Origin: JAHJQZ01 sp963675235
GTDB lineage: Bacteria; Pseudomonadota; Alphaproteobacteria; Rhizobiales; Devosiaceae
Assembly: GCA_963675235.2 (NCBI GenBank)
Contig: CAXXFU010000004.1
Coordinates: forward strand, 248,001-312,000
Reading direction: 5' to 3'
Length of the DNA stretch: 64,000 nucleotides
The notes under the pieces are model-generated. The model saw nothing but the letters and a program-made list of their open reading frames with translations, had not been told where the DNA came from and ran no database searches. A program made the translations under genes and the position numbers. Numbering within the stretch: position 1 is the first letter of the stretch; each line of letters begins with the position of its first letter. This document shows positions 24,276-33,247 of this stretch, in pieces.

Positions 24276-24304
24276 AAGCCGCGAACCATCAGGGTTCGCG
24301 GCTT
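24276..24304. terminator. Bidirectional terminator between the CDF gene and aglK
   Basis: Perfect 12-bp stem AAGCCGCGAACC / GGTTCGCGGCTT with loop ATCAG. The minus strand continues TGTTGTATT and the plus strand CGCGTTTGTT, so it can serve both converging genes, with the better tail on the minus strand. Confidence 0.8.
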
Positions 24305-24332
24305 CGCGTTTGTTCGGTGCCGGAAGCCGGGC

Positions 24333-25340
24333 TCAGTGCGCGACCGGACGCCCGTCCTTGTCGAACAGGTGATACAGGTTGTCCATCGGCGAGAAGCCAA
24401 TCTCTTCGCCGGCGCTGTGGAACGACTTGCCCTGCTGCCGGACGATTACCGGGTCCTCTTCGCCCAGATCGACATAGATGTAGCTGTCGGCGCCGAGATT
24501 TTCCGCATAGACCACCTTGCCGCGCCAGGCGGCGTCGCCGTTGGCAAGCTGCAGGTGTTCGGGACGGACGCCGACGGTCGGTGCGTTGAACTTCTCGGCA
24601 TGCTTGCCGGTGAAGAAATTCATCTTCGGCGAACCGATGAACTGGGCCACAAACAGGTTGGCCGGGTTGTCATAAAGCTCCATCGGCGAGCCGACCTGCA
24701 TGACGACGCCGTCCTTCAGAACGACGATGCGGTCGGCCATGGTCATGGCCTCGATCTGGTCGTGAGTGACATAGACCATGGTGGTGTCGGGCAGGCTCTC
24801 ATTGAGCCGGGCGATCTCCATGCGCATCTGCACGCGAAGCGCCGCGTCGAGATTGGAAAGCGGTTCGTCGAACAGGAACACCTTCGGATTGCGCACGATG
24901 GCGCGGCCGATGGCGACGCGCTGGCGCTGTCCACCTGACAGGGCCTTGGGCAGGCGGTCGAGATACTCGGTGAGCTGCAGCGCCTCTGCTGCGGTCTCGA
25001 CCATCTTCTTGATCTCGTCCTTGGGCGTGTTCTTGAGCTTGAGGGAATAGGCCATGTTGTCGAACACGGTCATGTGCGGATAGAGCGCATAGGACTGGAA
25101 GACCATGGCAATGCCGCGCCGCGACGGCGCAACGTCGTTGACCACTCGCCCGTCGATCTCGAGATTGCCGCCCGAAATCGTCTCGAGCCCGGAAATGCAG
25201 CGCAGCAGCGTCGATTTCCCGCAGCCGGACGGGCCGACAAAGACGATGAATTCGCCCGACTTGATGTCGAGATTGATGTCCTTGAGGACTTCGACCTGGC
25301 CGAAACGCTTGTACAGATTGGTAATCTTCAGGTCAGCCAT
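24333..25340 (-). CDS. aglK: Alpha-glucoside ABC transporter ATP-binding protein
   Basis: 335 residues from the ATG at 25340, preceded by GGGAGGGAAGA. MalK/UgpC-type ATPase: Walker A GPSGCGKST, Q-loop QSYALYPH, signature LSGGQRQRVAIGRA, Walker B FLFDEPLSNLD, switch His in YVTHDQIEAM, then a C-terminal OB-like regulatory domain (VGVRPEHLQLANG). It would energise the AglFG permease. It follows aglA by 39 bases. Assignment as AglK rests on the surrounding agl genes. Confidence 0.93.
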   Translation of the reverse strand: MADLKITNLYKRFGQVEVLKDINLDIKSGEFIVFVGPSGCGKSTLLRCISGLETISGGNLEIDGRVVNDVAPSRRGIAMVFQSYALYPHMTVFDNMAYSLKLKNTPKDEIKKMVETAAEALQLTEYLDRLPKALSGGQRQRVAIGRAIVRNPKVFLFDEPLSNLDAALRVQMRMEIARLNESLPDTTMVYVTHDQIEAMTMADRIVVLKDGVVMQVGSPMELYDNPANLFVAQFIGSPKMNFFTGKHAEKFNAPTVGVRPEHLQLANGDAAWRGKVVYAENLGADSYIYVDLGEEDPVIVRQQGKSFHSAGEEIGFSPMDNLYHLFDKDGRPVAH

Positions 25341-25379
25341 TCTTCCCTCCCGTCGCACATTTGTTCTTGTTCATGTTTG

Positions 25380-27041
25380 TCACTCCACCCTGCCGATATA
25401 TGCACCCAGCGCATCGAAGTGCAAAGCGCCGTCATCGACGACGACGCGCTCGGCGAGCAGGGTGCCGCCGGGCCTGCCCCTATGCTCTGTCAGCAGCATG
25501 TGGGCATCATGGGTCATGTTGAAGGCGCAAAGCAACCGTTTGCCATCCTTGATGCGATAGAAGGCGAGAACACCTTCGGGCGCCTCGATCATTTCAACGG
25601 CGCCGGTCATCAGTTCCGGATTCTCGCGGCGTTTCTGCAGCATTGCGCGGTAGAAATGCAACATTGAATCGTCGGACCGCGACTGTTCGTCGACCGCGTG
25701 TTCCATGTGGCCGACCGGAATCGGCAACCAGGTGCGATCGGCGGGCGAGAAGCCGGCATTCTGGGCGCTGGCCTGCCAGACCATTGGCGTGCGGCAGCCA
25801 TCACGGCCCTTGAAATTGGGCCAGAATTCGCGGCCGTAGGGATCGACGATGTCCTCATAGGAAATATCGGCCTCCGTCAGACCGAGTTCTTCGCCCTGAT
25901 AGATGCAGACCGACCCTTTCATCGACAGCAGCATGGCCGCCGTCAGGCGGGCGAAATCGTTCTCCGATCCGTGCCGGCTCCAACGCGACACGTGGCGCAC
26001 AACGTCGTGATTGGAAAAGGCCAGGCACGTCCAGCCATCGGGAGCCTCGGTCTCGAGCTTTTCGATTGCCTCGCGGAAATGGCTTGCGGAGAATTCGCCG
26101 CCGAGAAAATCGAATGTATAGGCCATGTGCAGGCGCGTCTCGCCCGACGTGTAGTCGGACATCAGTTCCATCTGCTTCTGGGCGTCGCCGATCTCGCCGA
26201 CCGAGGTTGTGCCCGGGTATTCGTCGAGCAGCGCCCGGACGCGTTCGAGGAACTCTGTGTTTTCCGGCTGGCTCTTGTCGTAGAGGTGATTTTGCAGGTT
26301 GTACGGGTTGACGTCCGGTGCAATCGAAGCGCTGTACCGGGAGGCCTCGATCGGCGGATTGGGCTCGAGCCCCTCCGAGCAAAAGTAGAAATTGACCGTA
26401 TCGAGCCGGAAGCCGTCGACACCGCGTTCGAGCCAGAAGCGCATTTCTTCCAGCACCGCATCGCGCACATCGGGATTGTGGAAGTTGAGATCCGGCTGGC
26501 TCGCCAGGAAGTTGTGCATATAGTATTGCCTGCGGCGCGGATCCCAGGTCCAGGCAGAGCCGCCGAAGATCGACAGCCAGTTGTTTGGCGGCGTGCCGTC
26601 CGGCTTTGCGTCGGCCCACACATACCAGTCGGAACGCGAATTGGTCAGCGACTGACGGCTCTCGACGAACCAGGCGTGCTGGTCCGAGGTGTGCGAGATC
26701 ACCTGGTCGATGATGACCTTGAGGCCGAGGGCATGCGCCTTGGACACAAGCTGATCGAAATCCTCGAGCGTGCCGAAGATCGGATCGACTTCGCGGTAGT
26801 TCGAGACGTCATAGCCGAAGTCGCGCATGGGCGATTTGAAGAACGGGCTAAGCCAGATGGCATCGACACCGAGATCCGCGACATATTCGAGGCGCTGGGT
26901 AATGCCGACAAGATCGCCGACGCCATCGCCATTGTTGTCCTGAAACGAGCGCGGATAGATCTGGTAGATGACGGCGCCACGCCACCAGTCCTTTTTGGTC
27001 GGCTGAGCCTCTTCCTCGAAACGGGAGGCGGTTGGAAACAT
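25380..27041 (-). CDS. aglA: Alpha-glucosidase, GH13
   Basis: 553 residues from the ATG at 27041 (AGGGAG upstream). Cytoplasmic GH13 oligo-alpha-glucosidase cleaving imported alpha-glucosides such as maltose, sucrose or trehalose. Visible: WWRGAVIYQIYPRSFQDNNGDGVGDL, VIIDQVISHTSDQHAWF, nucleophile Asp in DGFRLDTVNF, acid/base Glu in SVGEIGDA and the third acid in FSNHDVVRH. Close paralogue of the GH13 gene at 49734-51371. First gene of aglA-aglK, divergent from aglR with a LacI-type operator between. Confidence 0.95.
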   Translation of the reverse strand: MFPTASRFEEEAQPTKKDWWRGAVIYQIYPRSFQDNNGDGVGDLVGITQRLEYVADLGVDAIWLSPFFKSPMRDFGYDVSNYREVDPIFGTLEDFDQLVSKAHALGLKVIIDQVISHTSDQHAWFVESRQSLTNSRSDWYVWADAKPDGTPPNNWLSIFGGSAWTWDPRRRQYYMHNFLASQPDLNFHNPDVRDAVLEEMRFWLERGVDGFRLDTVNFYFCSEGLEPNPPIEASRYSASIAPDVNPYNLQNHLYDKSQPENTEFLERVRALLDEYPGTTSVGEIGDAQKQMELMSDYTSGETRLHMAYTFDFLGGEFSASHFREAIEKLETEAPDGWTCLAFSNHDVVRHVSRWSRHGSENDFARLTAAMLLSMKGSVCIYQGEELGLTEADISYEDIVDPYGREFWPNFKGRDGCRTPMVWQASAQNAGFSPADRTWLPIPVGHMEHAVDEQSRSDDSMLHFYRAMLQKRRENPELMTGAVEMIEAPEGVLAFYRIKDGKRLLCAFNMTHDAHMLLTEHRGRPGGTLLAERVVVDDGALHFDALGAYIGRVE

Positions 27042-27276
27042 GAACGGGTACTCCCTGACTGGAGCGCGCTGCAGGTTCCGTTCCCGCCTGCGCATTGACT
27101 GTGTGGATGCACGTCACCCGCCGTCAGAAACCGGTTCCCGCTCCCCGGAGTCCTGGCGCTTGTTCCGCTGCGCCCGGCGTGGCTTCACACCCGATTTTGG
27201 TTCCGGCCCGGTGGCCGGTGATCCGTTCCGCAGGTCTGTGAAAACCGGGGTTCCTCCCTGCCCGGCCGGCAGATTG

Positions 27277-27290
27277 CCAAAACGTTTTGG
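27277..27290. promoter_or_regulatory. LacI-type operator in the aglR-aglA intergenic region
   Basis: Perfect 14-bp palindrome CCAAAACGTTTTGG centred on CG. A longer version, TCCCAAAACGTTTTGGGA, lies before aglE (32382-32399). Probable AglR site controlling aglA-aglK and perhaps aglR. Confidence 0.75.
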
Positions 27291-27331
27291 AGGATTATCA
27301 TACGCAAGTTTTTGGCGCCGACGCAATGGGT

Positions 27332-27345
27332 TCAAAGCGCTTAAA
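27332..27345. promoter_or_regulatory. Second LacI-type operator before aglR
   Basis: TCAAAGCGCTTAAA, a 14-bp near-palindrome centred on CG, 57 bases upstream of the aglR start. Similar to sites at 32504, 51455 and 51553. Confidence 0.5.
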
Positions 27346-27402
27346 ATCGCCGCGGCACCGGGATTTTTCAACGATCTCGTTCCGGTGCGCAGGGAGGAAA
27401 GA

Positions 27403-28497
27403 TTGAAGACGAAAAACGGGGATCAACCCCGGCAGAACGTGACCATCCGCGACATGGCCACCGAGCTCGGATTGTCGATCACAACCGTGTCTCGTGCGCT
27501 CGGCGGCTACAGCGACGTCGGCGCCGAAACTCGGCGTCGCGTCGCCGACATGGCCGACCGTCTCGGCTACCGGCCGAACCGCAATGCCCAGCGGCTGGTA
27601 ACACGGCGAACGCACATGTTCGCCTGGGTCCAGTCGGACAACGACCGCAATTTCGTCGACCCGCACTTCATCGAGGTGCTGGCCGGCGTACTGCGTGGTG
27701 TCCGTGTCGGCGGCTATGACGTCATCCTGTCCAGCGACACGCCCGAACGCCAGATCGCCGTCTACGACCGCTATGTCCGTGACAACAGTGTCGACGGTTT
27801 CCTGGTCAACTTGCCGCAACAGACTGATGATAAACGTATTTCCTTCCTAATCGATTCTGGCCAACCGTTCATTGTCCATGGGCGTGAACACCGTTCGGAC
27901 GAATACAGCTGGGTCGATATCGACAATTTCGGCATCTTCCGCGCCCTGACGCAGTTGATGATCGACAACGATCACACAAGGATCGCCTTCATCAATGGCG
28001 ACGAACACTATGCCTTCGCCGCCGAGCGCCGGCGCGGTGTCGAGGCAGCGCTCGACGCCGCTGGGCTGCCGCGCGAGACCGTCGCCATCTACAACGCCAC
28101 CCACCCGATGGGCGAGGCCGGCTACCAGTTGACCGAACGAGCCCTTGCCGAGGCGCAGCCCACGGCTGTCATCTATTCCTCGGCGCTGATGACCGTCGAG
28201 GGCGAGGCAGCGCTTGAAAAGGCCGGGGTACCGGCCGGCGCCGGCATGTGTGTCGCCACCATGGACGACATGCTGCATCCGATCGATCTGTCGCGCTACA
28301 GCGGCCGCGTCACTTTCGCGCGCTCCTCGCTGCGCACCGCCGGCAGGCAGCTGGCCGCCGACCTGATCCGGGTCTGCGAACAGGGCGGACCGCCGGGCGG
28401 TACCCTCCTCCCCACCGAGTTCGACATCGCCGACGGCATCGATGCCAGCCGGATCGAGAACGTCGCGGGCCTGGAAGAACAGCATCTGGCGATCTGA
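27403..28497 (+). CDS. aglR: LacI-family repressor of alpha-glucoside genes
   Basis: 364 residues from a TTG at 27403, chosen because AGGGAGGAAAGA precedes it directly and the HTH then sits near the N-terminus. The HTH is NVTIRDMATELGLSITTVSRALGGYSDVGAETRRRV with the hinge YRPNRNAQRLVTRRT. The rest is a periplasmic-binding-like sugar sensor domain. It is divergent from aglA and convergent with aglG, so it splits the agl genes into aglEFG and aglAK. Probable ligand: an alpha-glucoside or derivative. Confidence 0.88.
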   Translation: MKTKNGDQPRQNVTIRDMATELGLSITTVSRALGGYSDVGAETRRRVADMADRLGYRPNRNAQRLVTRRTHMFAWVQSDNDRNFVDPHFIEVLAGVLRGVRVGGYDVILSSDTPERQIAVYDRYVRDNSVDGFLVNLPQQTDDKRISFLIDSGQPFIVHGREHRSDEYSWVDIDNFGIFRALTQLMIDNDHTRIAFINGDEHYAFAAERRRGVEAALDAAGLPRETVAIYNATHPMGEAGYQLTERALAEAQPTAVIYSSALMTVEGEAALEKAGVPAGAGMCVATMDDMLHPIDLSRYSGRVTFARSSLRTAGRQLAADLIRVCEQGGPPGGTLLPTEFDIADGIDASRIENVAGLEEQHLAI

Positions 28498-28697
28498 CGC
28501 CGGTGCGCCGGCAGGCCATGTGTCGCCCGAACAAATTGGCCGGCGCCCTGGAAGCGCCGGCCTGTTCTTGGGAATTGCGCCTGACGGCTCAGTTGCGCTG
28601 TGACCGGCCACGACATGTCGTCACGCAAACGCCGGACTGAGCCTACCTGTCGGTCCCGGCCGGACTGACAAGTGTTGCCGGCCGTGCCTGAGGCACC

Positions 28698-29900
28698 CTA
28701 ACCGCCCTTGACCGATCCGGCCAGCAGACCGCGCACGAAGTAGCGTTGCAGCGAGAAGAAGACGATCAGCGGCACGATGATCGAGATGAACGCGCCGGAC
28801 GTCAGGATTTCCCAGTTGTCGCCACGCGATCCGAGCAGCTCGCGCAAACGCCCGGTCAGCACCAGGGTCGAGTCGGTATTGCCCAGGAACACGGTGGCCA
28901 CCAGCAGGTCGTTCCACACCCAGAGGAACTGGAAGATGGCGAAACTGGCCAGAGCCGGGAAGCTCAGCGGCAACACCATGGTGGTGAAGATCTTGAAGTG
29001 CGATGCGCCGTCGATACGGGCAGATTCCATCAGCTCGCGCGGCAGACCGGCCATGTAGTTGCGCAGCAGGTAGATCGCGAGTGGAAGCCCGAAGCCGGTA
29101 TGGGCCAGCCAGATGCCGAGATAGGTCTTGGCGCTGCCGCCTGTCAGGCTGGCGATATCGTTATAAAGCCGCAACAGCGGGATCAGCGACATCTGCAAGG
29201 GCACGACGATCAGACCGACGACGGCAGCCACGAGCACGGTGCGGAACGGGAATGCCATCCAGGCAAGTGCATAGGCGGCAAAGGCCGCGATCAGGATCGG
29301 AATGACGGTTGCCGGAACCGTCACGGTGAACGAGTTGATGAACGAACGGCCGATGCCTTCCGCCGCCAGCACCTCGGCATAATTGCCCAGCGTGAACTCG
29401 GGCGGGATCGACACGACATAGAAGACGCGCGGTCCGCGATCGACGTCGAATTCTGTCGGCGAGCTCCAGTCGTAGGCGCCGTCGGACGTCAGGGTCAATT
29501 CGCCGCCCTGACGCATTTCCATGGCATCGCCCGGCACGAAGTCGGCGATGGTGTCGAAACTGGACCCGAAGGTCACGATGGTGCGGCCCGACTCGGCATC
29601 GAAGAGATTGCCGCGAATATGCCAGGTGCCGTCTTCCTCGACCTGATCAGCGGCGGTGCCGATGCGGGCGAGCTGATTGGTCTCGGTCGAAACCAGCGCC
29701 GTCCACCAGCCGGAGGTCGTCAGCTGGTCCTTGTCGCGCAGTGACGAGATCAGAAGGCCGGCGGTCGGGAATGTCCACAGGAGAACAAGGGCCAGCAATG
29801 CCACGTGAGCCGCAACCTTGCCCCAGCTCAACTGCGCCATCATGGCTTCGAAGCGGGACCGTTCGGCAGGCGGTGCGGAGGTGATCGCTTCACTGCTCAT
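28698..29900 (-). CDS. aglG: Alpha-glucoside ABC transporter permease (MalG-like)
   Basis: 400 residues. Inner-membrane permease with the EAA loop ELMESARIDGASHFKIFTTMVLPLS, which docks onto AglK. After the first helix (VALLALVLLWTFPTAGLLISSL) there is a soluble extracytoplasmic insertion of about 110 residues (ATRLVSTETNQL-like LVSTETNQLARIGTAAD through SSPTEFDVDRGP), a feature of AglG. Its ATG overlaps the aglF stop by four bases. The gene ends facing the end of aglR. Confidence 0.92.
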   Translation of the reverse strand: MSSEAITSAPPAERSRFEAMMAQLSWGKVAAHVALLALVLLWTFPTAGLLISSLRDKDQLTTSGWWTALVSTETNQLARIGTAADQVEEDGTWHIRGNLFDAESGRTIVTFGSSFDTIADFVPGDAMEMRQGGELTLTSDGAYDWSSPTEFDVDRGPRVFYVVSIPPEFTLGNYAEVLAAEGIGRSFINSFTVTVPATVIPILIAAFAAYALAWMAFPFRTVLVAAVVGLIVVPLQMSLIPLLRLYNDIASLTGGSAKTYLGIWLAHTGFGLPLAIYLLRNYMAGLPRELMESARIDGASHFKIFTTMVLPLSFPALASFAIFQFLWVWNDLLVATVFLGNTDSTLVLTGRLRELLGSRGDNWEILTSGAFISIIVPLIVFFSLQRYFVRGLLAGSVKGG

Positions 29901-30913
29901 CGTGTCGTCTCCTCGGCATTGGCATTGCGGATGTTCCAGATCATGATCGGCAACACGGCGAACATGATGACCAGTGCGATCACCGAGGACCGGCCTGAAT
30001 CACCGCCGCCGCGGAACATCCAGTCGAACATCAGATTGGCCAGTACCTGCGTATCCCACTGTCCGTTGGTCATGGCGATGACGATGTCGAAGATCTTGAG
30101 CACGACAATGGTGATCGTCGTCCAGACCACGAGAATGGTCGGGAAGATCTGCGGGATCATGATGTCAAAGAACTGGCGAACCTCGCTGGCACCATCGATG
30201 CGGGCCGCTTCGAGGGTTTCCTCGGGAATGCCGCGCAGGGCCGCCGACAGGATGACCATGGCGAAGCCGGTCTGAATCCAGATCAGGATGACCATCAGGA
30301 AGATGTTGTTCCAGAACGGCACCGTGATCCAGGCCTGCGGCTCGCCACCGAAAGCGGTGACGACGGCGTTGAGCACGCCGATCTGGACGCTGTCAGGGCC
30401 GCGGAAGTCGTAAACGAATTTCCAGATCACCGATGCGCCGACGAAGGAGATCGCCATGGGCATGAAGATCAGCGATTTGGCGATGTTGCCCCACCACAAG
30501 CGATCTGCAAGTACCGCGACCAGAAGGCCGAAGCCGGTCGCTGCCGACGGCACGATGATGAGCCACATAAGATTGTTGAAAACCGACTGCTGGAAGCCGG
30601 GGTCCTGCAGGAGCCAGGCGTAGTTGGACAGACCGACGAAGCTGACGCCGTTGCGGTCGAACAACGAAAGCCAGAGCGTCGAGAACACCGGATAGACCAG
30701 GTAAAGGCTCATGAACAGCAGAGCCGGCGCCAGAAACAGCCAGGGCCGAATCGCCGTGCGCATCCGGTCGGAGCGCACCGTTGCGGTACCGACAGCGGTC
30801 GGGCTGGGCTGCAGCATGCGGTCGAGCAGCCAGTTCGAACCCCAGAAGTAAAGGAAGCACGCTGCGATGCCGATAACCACGACGATCAGCGCATAGGTGA
30901 TCTGTTCAAGCAT
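29897..30913 (-). CDS. aglF: Alpha-glucoside ABC transporter permease (MalF-like)
   Basis: 338 residues with GGGAG six bases before the ATG. Seven or so membrane helices; the EAA motif is EETLEAARIDGASEVRQFFDIMIPQI. Unlike the malF gene at 46754-48328 it has no large P2-type periplasmic loop. It lies 94 bases downstream of aglE, with a strong stem-loop between, and overlaps aglG. Confidence 0.92.
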   Translation of the reverse strand: MLEQITYALIVVVIGIAACFLYFWGSNWLLDRMLQPSPTAVGTATVRSDRMRTAIRPWLFLAPALLFMSLYLVYPVFSTLWLSLFDRNGVSFVGLSNYAWLLQDPGFQQSVFNNLMWLIIVPSAATGFGLLVAVLADRLWWGNIAKSLIFMPMAISFVGASVIWKFVYDFRGPDSVQIGVLNAVVTAFGGEPQAWITVPFWNNIFLMVILIWIQTGFAMVILSAALRGIPEETLEAARIDGASEVRQFFDIMIPQIFPTILVVWTTITIVVLKIFDIVIAMTNGQWDTQVLANLMFDWMFRGGGDSGRSSVIALVIMFAVLPIMIWNIRNANAEETTR

Positions 30914-30961
30914 ACCAAGCTCCCCCCTCCGATTTGCCCCTCACAACCATTAAGGCAGAAA

Positions 30962-30988
30962 CGCCCGGCGCCACAAGGGCGCCGGGCG
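30962..30988 (-). repeat. Stable stem-loop between aglE and aglF
   Basis: Perfect 11-bp arms CGCCCGGCGCC (30962-30972) and GGCGCCGGGCG (30978-30988) with a five-base loop; the minus strand continues TTTCTG. Likely an attenuator or a 3' stabiliser that keeps binding-protein mRNA above permease mRNA. Confidence 0.8.
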
Positions 30989-31007
30989 CATCACAACTAT
31001 CGATAGC

Positions 31008-32285
31008 CTACTTGATGGCGTCCCAGGAGTCCTGGATCTCGTCAGCCACGTCCTGAGCACTCTTGCCGCCGACGTAGTCGACCATGCCGGTCCAGAAGGT
31101 GCCGGCGCCGATCGCACCCGGCATCAGGTCGGAACCGTCGAACCGGAAGGTGGTGGCATTGAGGAGGATCTCACCCTGCTTGCGCAGCGTGTCGTTGGCG
31201 TACTTGGACGTGTCGACCGTCTTCAACGGCGTCAGGAAACCAGCGCGAGCCATCCAGATCTCGTGCGCCTCGGGCGTTTCGAGATATTCGATGAAAGCGT
31301 GGGCTTCCGGGCTGTCGTTGGTGATGGCGAACAGCGTGCCGGCGCCGAGCACCGGGTTGCCGAGGTCCTTGCTCGCATAGGACGGGAAGTAGAAGAAGTC
31401 GGCATCCACGCCCATTTCGGTGCCTTCAGGGAAGAAGGACGGAATGAACGAGGCCTGGTGATGCATGTAGCACTTGGGCGGAACTTCGAACAAACCCTTG
31501 GGGCTGTCGCGGAAGTCGGTCGCGGCAACGCCGGCGGCGCCGCCATCGGCCCAGCCGTCGGTGCGGGCGAACTGGCCGAACGCATCGATGGCTTCGACGA
31601 TACGCGGATCGTTGAACGGAATCGAGTTGTCGACCCAGCCGTCATAGACCTCGGGAGCCTGCGTCCTGAGCATCATGTCTTCGACCCAGTCGGTGGCCGG
31701 CCAACCGGTCGCGGCACCCGAACCCAGACCGATGCACCACGGGGTACCGCCATCGGCGACGATCTGCTCGCTCAGCGCGATCAGCTCTTCCATCGTGGTC
31801 GGCACTTCGTAGCCAGCGTCGGCGAAGTTGTCCGGGACATACCAGACCAGCGACTTGACGTCGGCCTTGTACGGGAATGCAAACAGCTTGGTGTCGCCAT
31901 TGGCATCCGGATAGGATGACAGGTCGACCCAGGACTGGCCGGCAGCGTAATTGTCGACGAGGAATTTCTCGACGTCGTCCCCGAGCGGGGTCAGCAGGCC
32001 CTTGGAGGCCAGATCGGCGGCCAGACCGGGCTGCGGGAAGACCGCGACATTCGCGGCCGAACCGGCCTGCGTGTCGATAACGATCTGCTGCTCGAAGCTG
32101 TCCGAACCGGCATAATCGACTTCAATACCGGTTTTGGCTGTGAAACCGGCGATAACGGCTTCGATGTGCTCCTGGTCGGCGGTTAGCCAGGGCCCGAAGA
32201 CAGAAAGCGACGCGGCATTGGCCGAGCCACCCATCGACAGAATAATGGCAGCGGCCGAAACGCCGGCCAAAATCGACTTGTGCAT
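31008..32285 (-). CDS. aglE: Alpha-glucoside ABC transporter substrate-binding protein
   Basis: 425 residues from the ATG at 32285, preceded by GGGAGG. Signal peptide MHKSILAGVSAAAIILSMGGSANA. A family 1 extracellular sugar-binding protein (FGPWLTADQEHIEAVIAGFTAKTGIEVDYAGSDSFEQQI) delivering alpha-glucosides to AglFG from the periplasm. First gene of aglEFG. Several CG-centred dyads lie within 300 bases upstream, the best being an 18-bp palindrome at 32382-32399. Confidence 0.94.
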   Translation of the reverse strand: MHKSILAGVSAAAIILSMGGSANAASLSVFGPWLTADQEHIEAVIAGFTAKTGIEVDYAGSDSFEQQIVIDTQAGSAANVAVFPQPGLAADLASKGLLTPLGDDVEKFLVDNYAAGQSWVDLSSYPDANGDTKLFAFPYKADVKSLVWYVPDNFADAGYEVPTTMEELIALSEQIVADGGTPWCIGLGSGAATGWPATDWVEDMMLRTQAPEVYDGWVDNSIPFNDPRIVEAIDAFGQFARTDGWADGGAAGVAATDFRDSPKGLFEVPPKCYMHHQASFIPSFFPEGTEMGVDADFFYFPSYASKDLGNPVLGAGTLFAITNDSPEAHAFIEYLETPEAHEIWMARAGFLTPLKTVDTSKYANDTLRKQGEILLNATTFRFDGSDLMPGAIGAGTFWTGMVDYVGGKSAQDVADEIQDSWDAIK

Positions 32286-32381
32286 GTGAACCTCCCGATG
32301 CACTTGTTGTCATAGATGCCCGGTCAGCCCTCAGTGTGGCGCACCGCGCATCCCGACGATTTGCTCCAAATCGCGCCATGA

Positions 32382-32399
32382 TCCCAAAACGTTTTGGGA
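32382..32399. promoter_or_regulatory. LacI-type operator upstream of aglE
   Basis: Perfect 18-bp palindrome TCCCAAAACGTTTTGGGA, about 100 bases before the aglE start, containing the same CCAAAACGTTTTGG core as the site at 27277. Probable AglR operator. Confidence 0.8.
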
Positions 32400-32503
32400 C
32401 GCCGTTATCCGGCAGTTCGACGCGACCGGTGAAGCCAGCGTTGCACATTCACCAGCCTTTGCCAAGCGACGTTTTTCGTGTCCGTTCCGGCAATTTTCGC
32501 AAC

Positions 32504-32517
32504 TTGAAGCGGTTTGG
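32504..32517. promoter_or_regulatory. Candidate weaker LacI-type operator upstream of aglE
   Basis: TTGAAGCGGTTTGG; its complement CCAAACCGCTTCAA closely resembles TCAAACCGCTTTAA at 51455 before the mal genes. Imperfect dyad centred on CG. Confidence 0.4.
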
Positions 32518-32559
32518 ATAGGCTATTACGCCGATTCCGGCTTTCTCGAGCCACTATTC

Positions 32560-32577
32560 GATGTAATCGATTACATC
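32560..32577. promoter_or_regulatory. 18-bp palindrome GATGTAATCGATTACATC
   Basis: Perfect palindrome just after the LOG gene stop and about 275 bases before aglE. The core TGTAATCGATTACA is a LacI-family-type site but differs from the CCAAAACGTTTTGG class. A near copy, TGTTATCGATCACA, lies before the GH1 gene (34591-34604). Confidence 0.65.
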
Positions 32578-32605
32578 AATTATTGAGGATTAGCCGCTGC
32601 CTGCG

Positions 32606-33154
32606 TCATTTTGACATAAGCGCCGGCAGCACATCCTCGGCCCGCTCGACGAAAACCGGCTTCAGTATCTGCATGGAGTGCAGAAACCCGGCAGCGTTCA
32701 TGTGGTCGAGCAACGCCCTCAGGTGTGCCCAGAAGCCATTGATGTCGACAATGACGATCGGCTTGGCGTGACGGCCGAGCTGGGCCCAGGTGAGAATCTC
32801 GATCAGCTCTTCGAGCGTGCCGATGCCTCCCGGCAGCGCCACGAAGGCATCCGCGTTCTCGAACATCGCCCATTTGCGTTCGTGCATGTCGGCGGTGACG
32901 ATCATGTCGGTCACCTGCTTGTGGGCACGCTCGCGGTCGACGAGAAACTGCGGAATGATGCCGGTCACACGGCCACCGCCGGCAAGCGTGGCGCTGGCGA
33001 CCGCCCCCATGAGACCTGTCGAGCCGCCACCGTAGACGAGGCGGACACTTGCAGCGGCAAGAGCCGTGCCGAAGGAACTCGCGGCGGCCACGAAAGCGGG
33101 ATCGTTGCCGTCGCCCGAGCCGCAATAGACACAGATGTTTTCAATCCTGGACAT
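32606..33154 (-). CDS. LOG-family (TIGR00730) nucleotide phosphoribohydrolase-like protein
   Basis: 182 residues from the ATG at 33154 with GGAG upstream. Rossmann-like LOG family, shown by ICVYCGSGDGNDPAF, LVYGGGSTGLMGAVASATLAGGGRVTGIIP, and the signature MHERKWAMFENADAFVALPGGIGTLEELIE, containing the conserved PGGxGTxxE. Characterised members hydrolyse cytokinin riboside 5'-monophosphate or other nucleoside monophosphates; many bacterial ones are misnamed lysine decarboxylases. Lies 93 bases downstream of the GH1 gene on the same strand. Confidence 0.9.
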   Translation of the reverse strand: MSRIENICVYCGSGDGNDPAFVAAASSFGTALAAASVRLVYGGGSTGLMGAVASATLAGGGRVTGIIPQFLVDRERAHKQVTDMIVTADMHERKWAMFENADAFVALPGGIGTLEELIEILTWAQLGRHAKPIVIVDINGFWAHLRALLDHMNAAGFLHSMQILKPVFVERAEDVLPALMSK

Positions 33155-33247
33155 GAGGATGCTCCACGATGGAAAAAAGGCCGGCATGCGCCGGCCCCTT
33201 CCCCTAATGTCGTCGCGCGCGCGGAGCAACCCCGCACGGACGATGTG

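Noticed and set aside
27040..27402. Upstream extension of the aglR frame to 27040
   Set aside because: It would place 121 unrelated residues before the helix-turn-helix and overlap aglA; the TTG at 27403 has a strong ribosome-binding site and fits the family.
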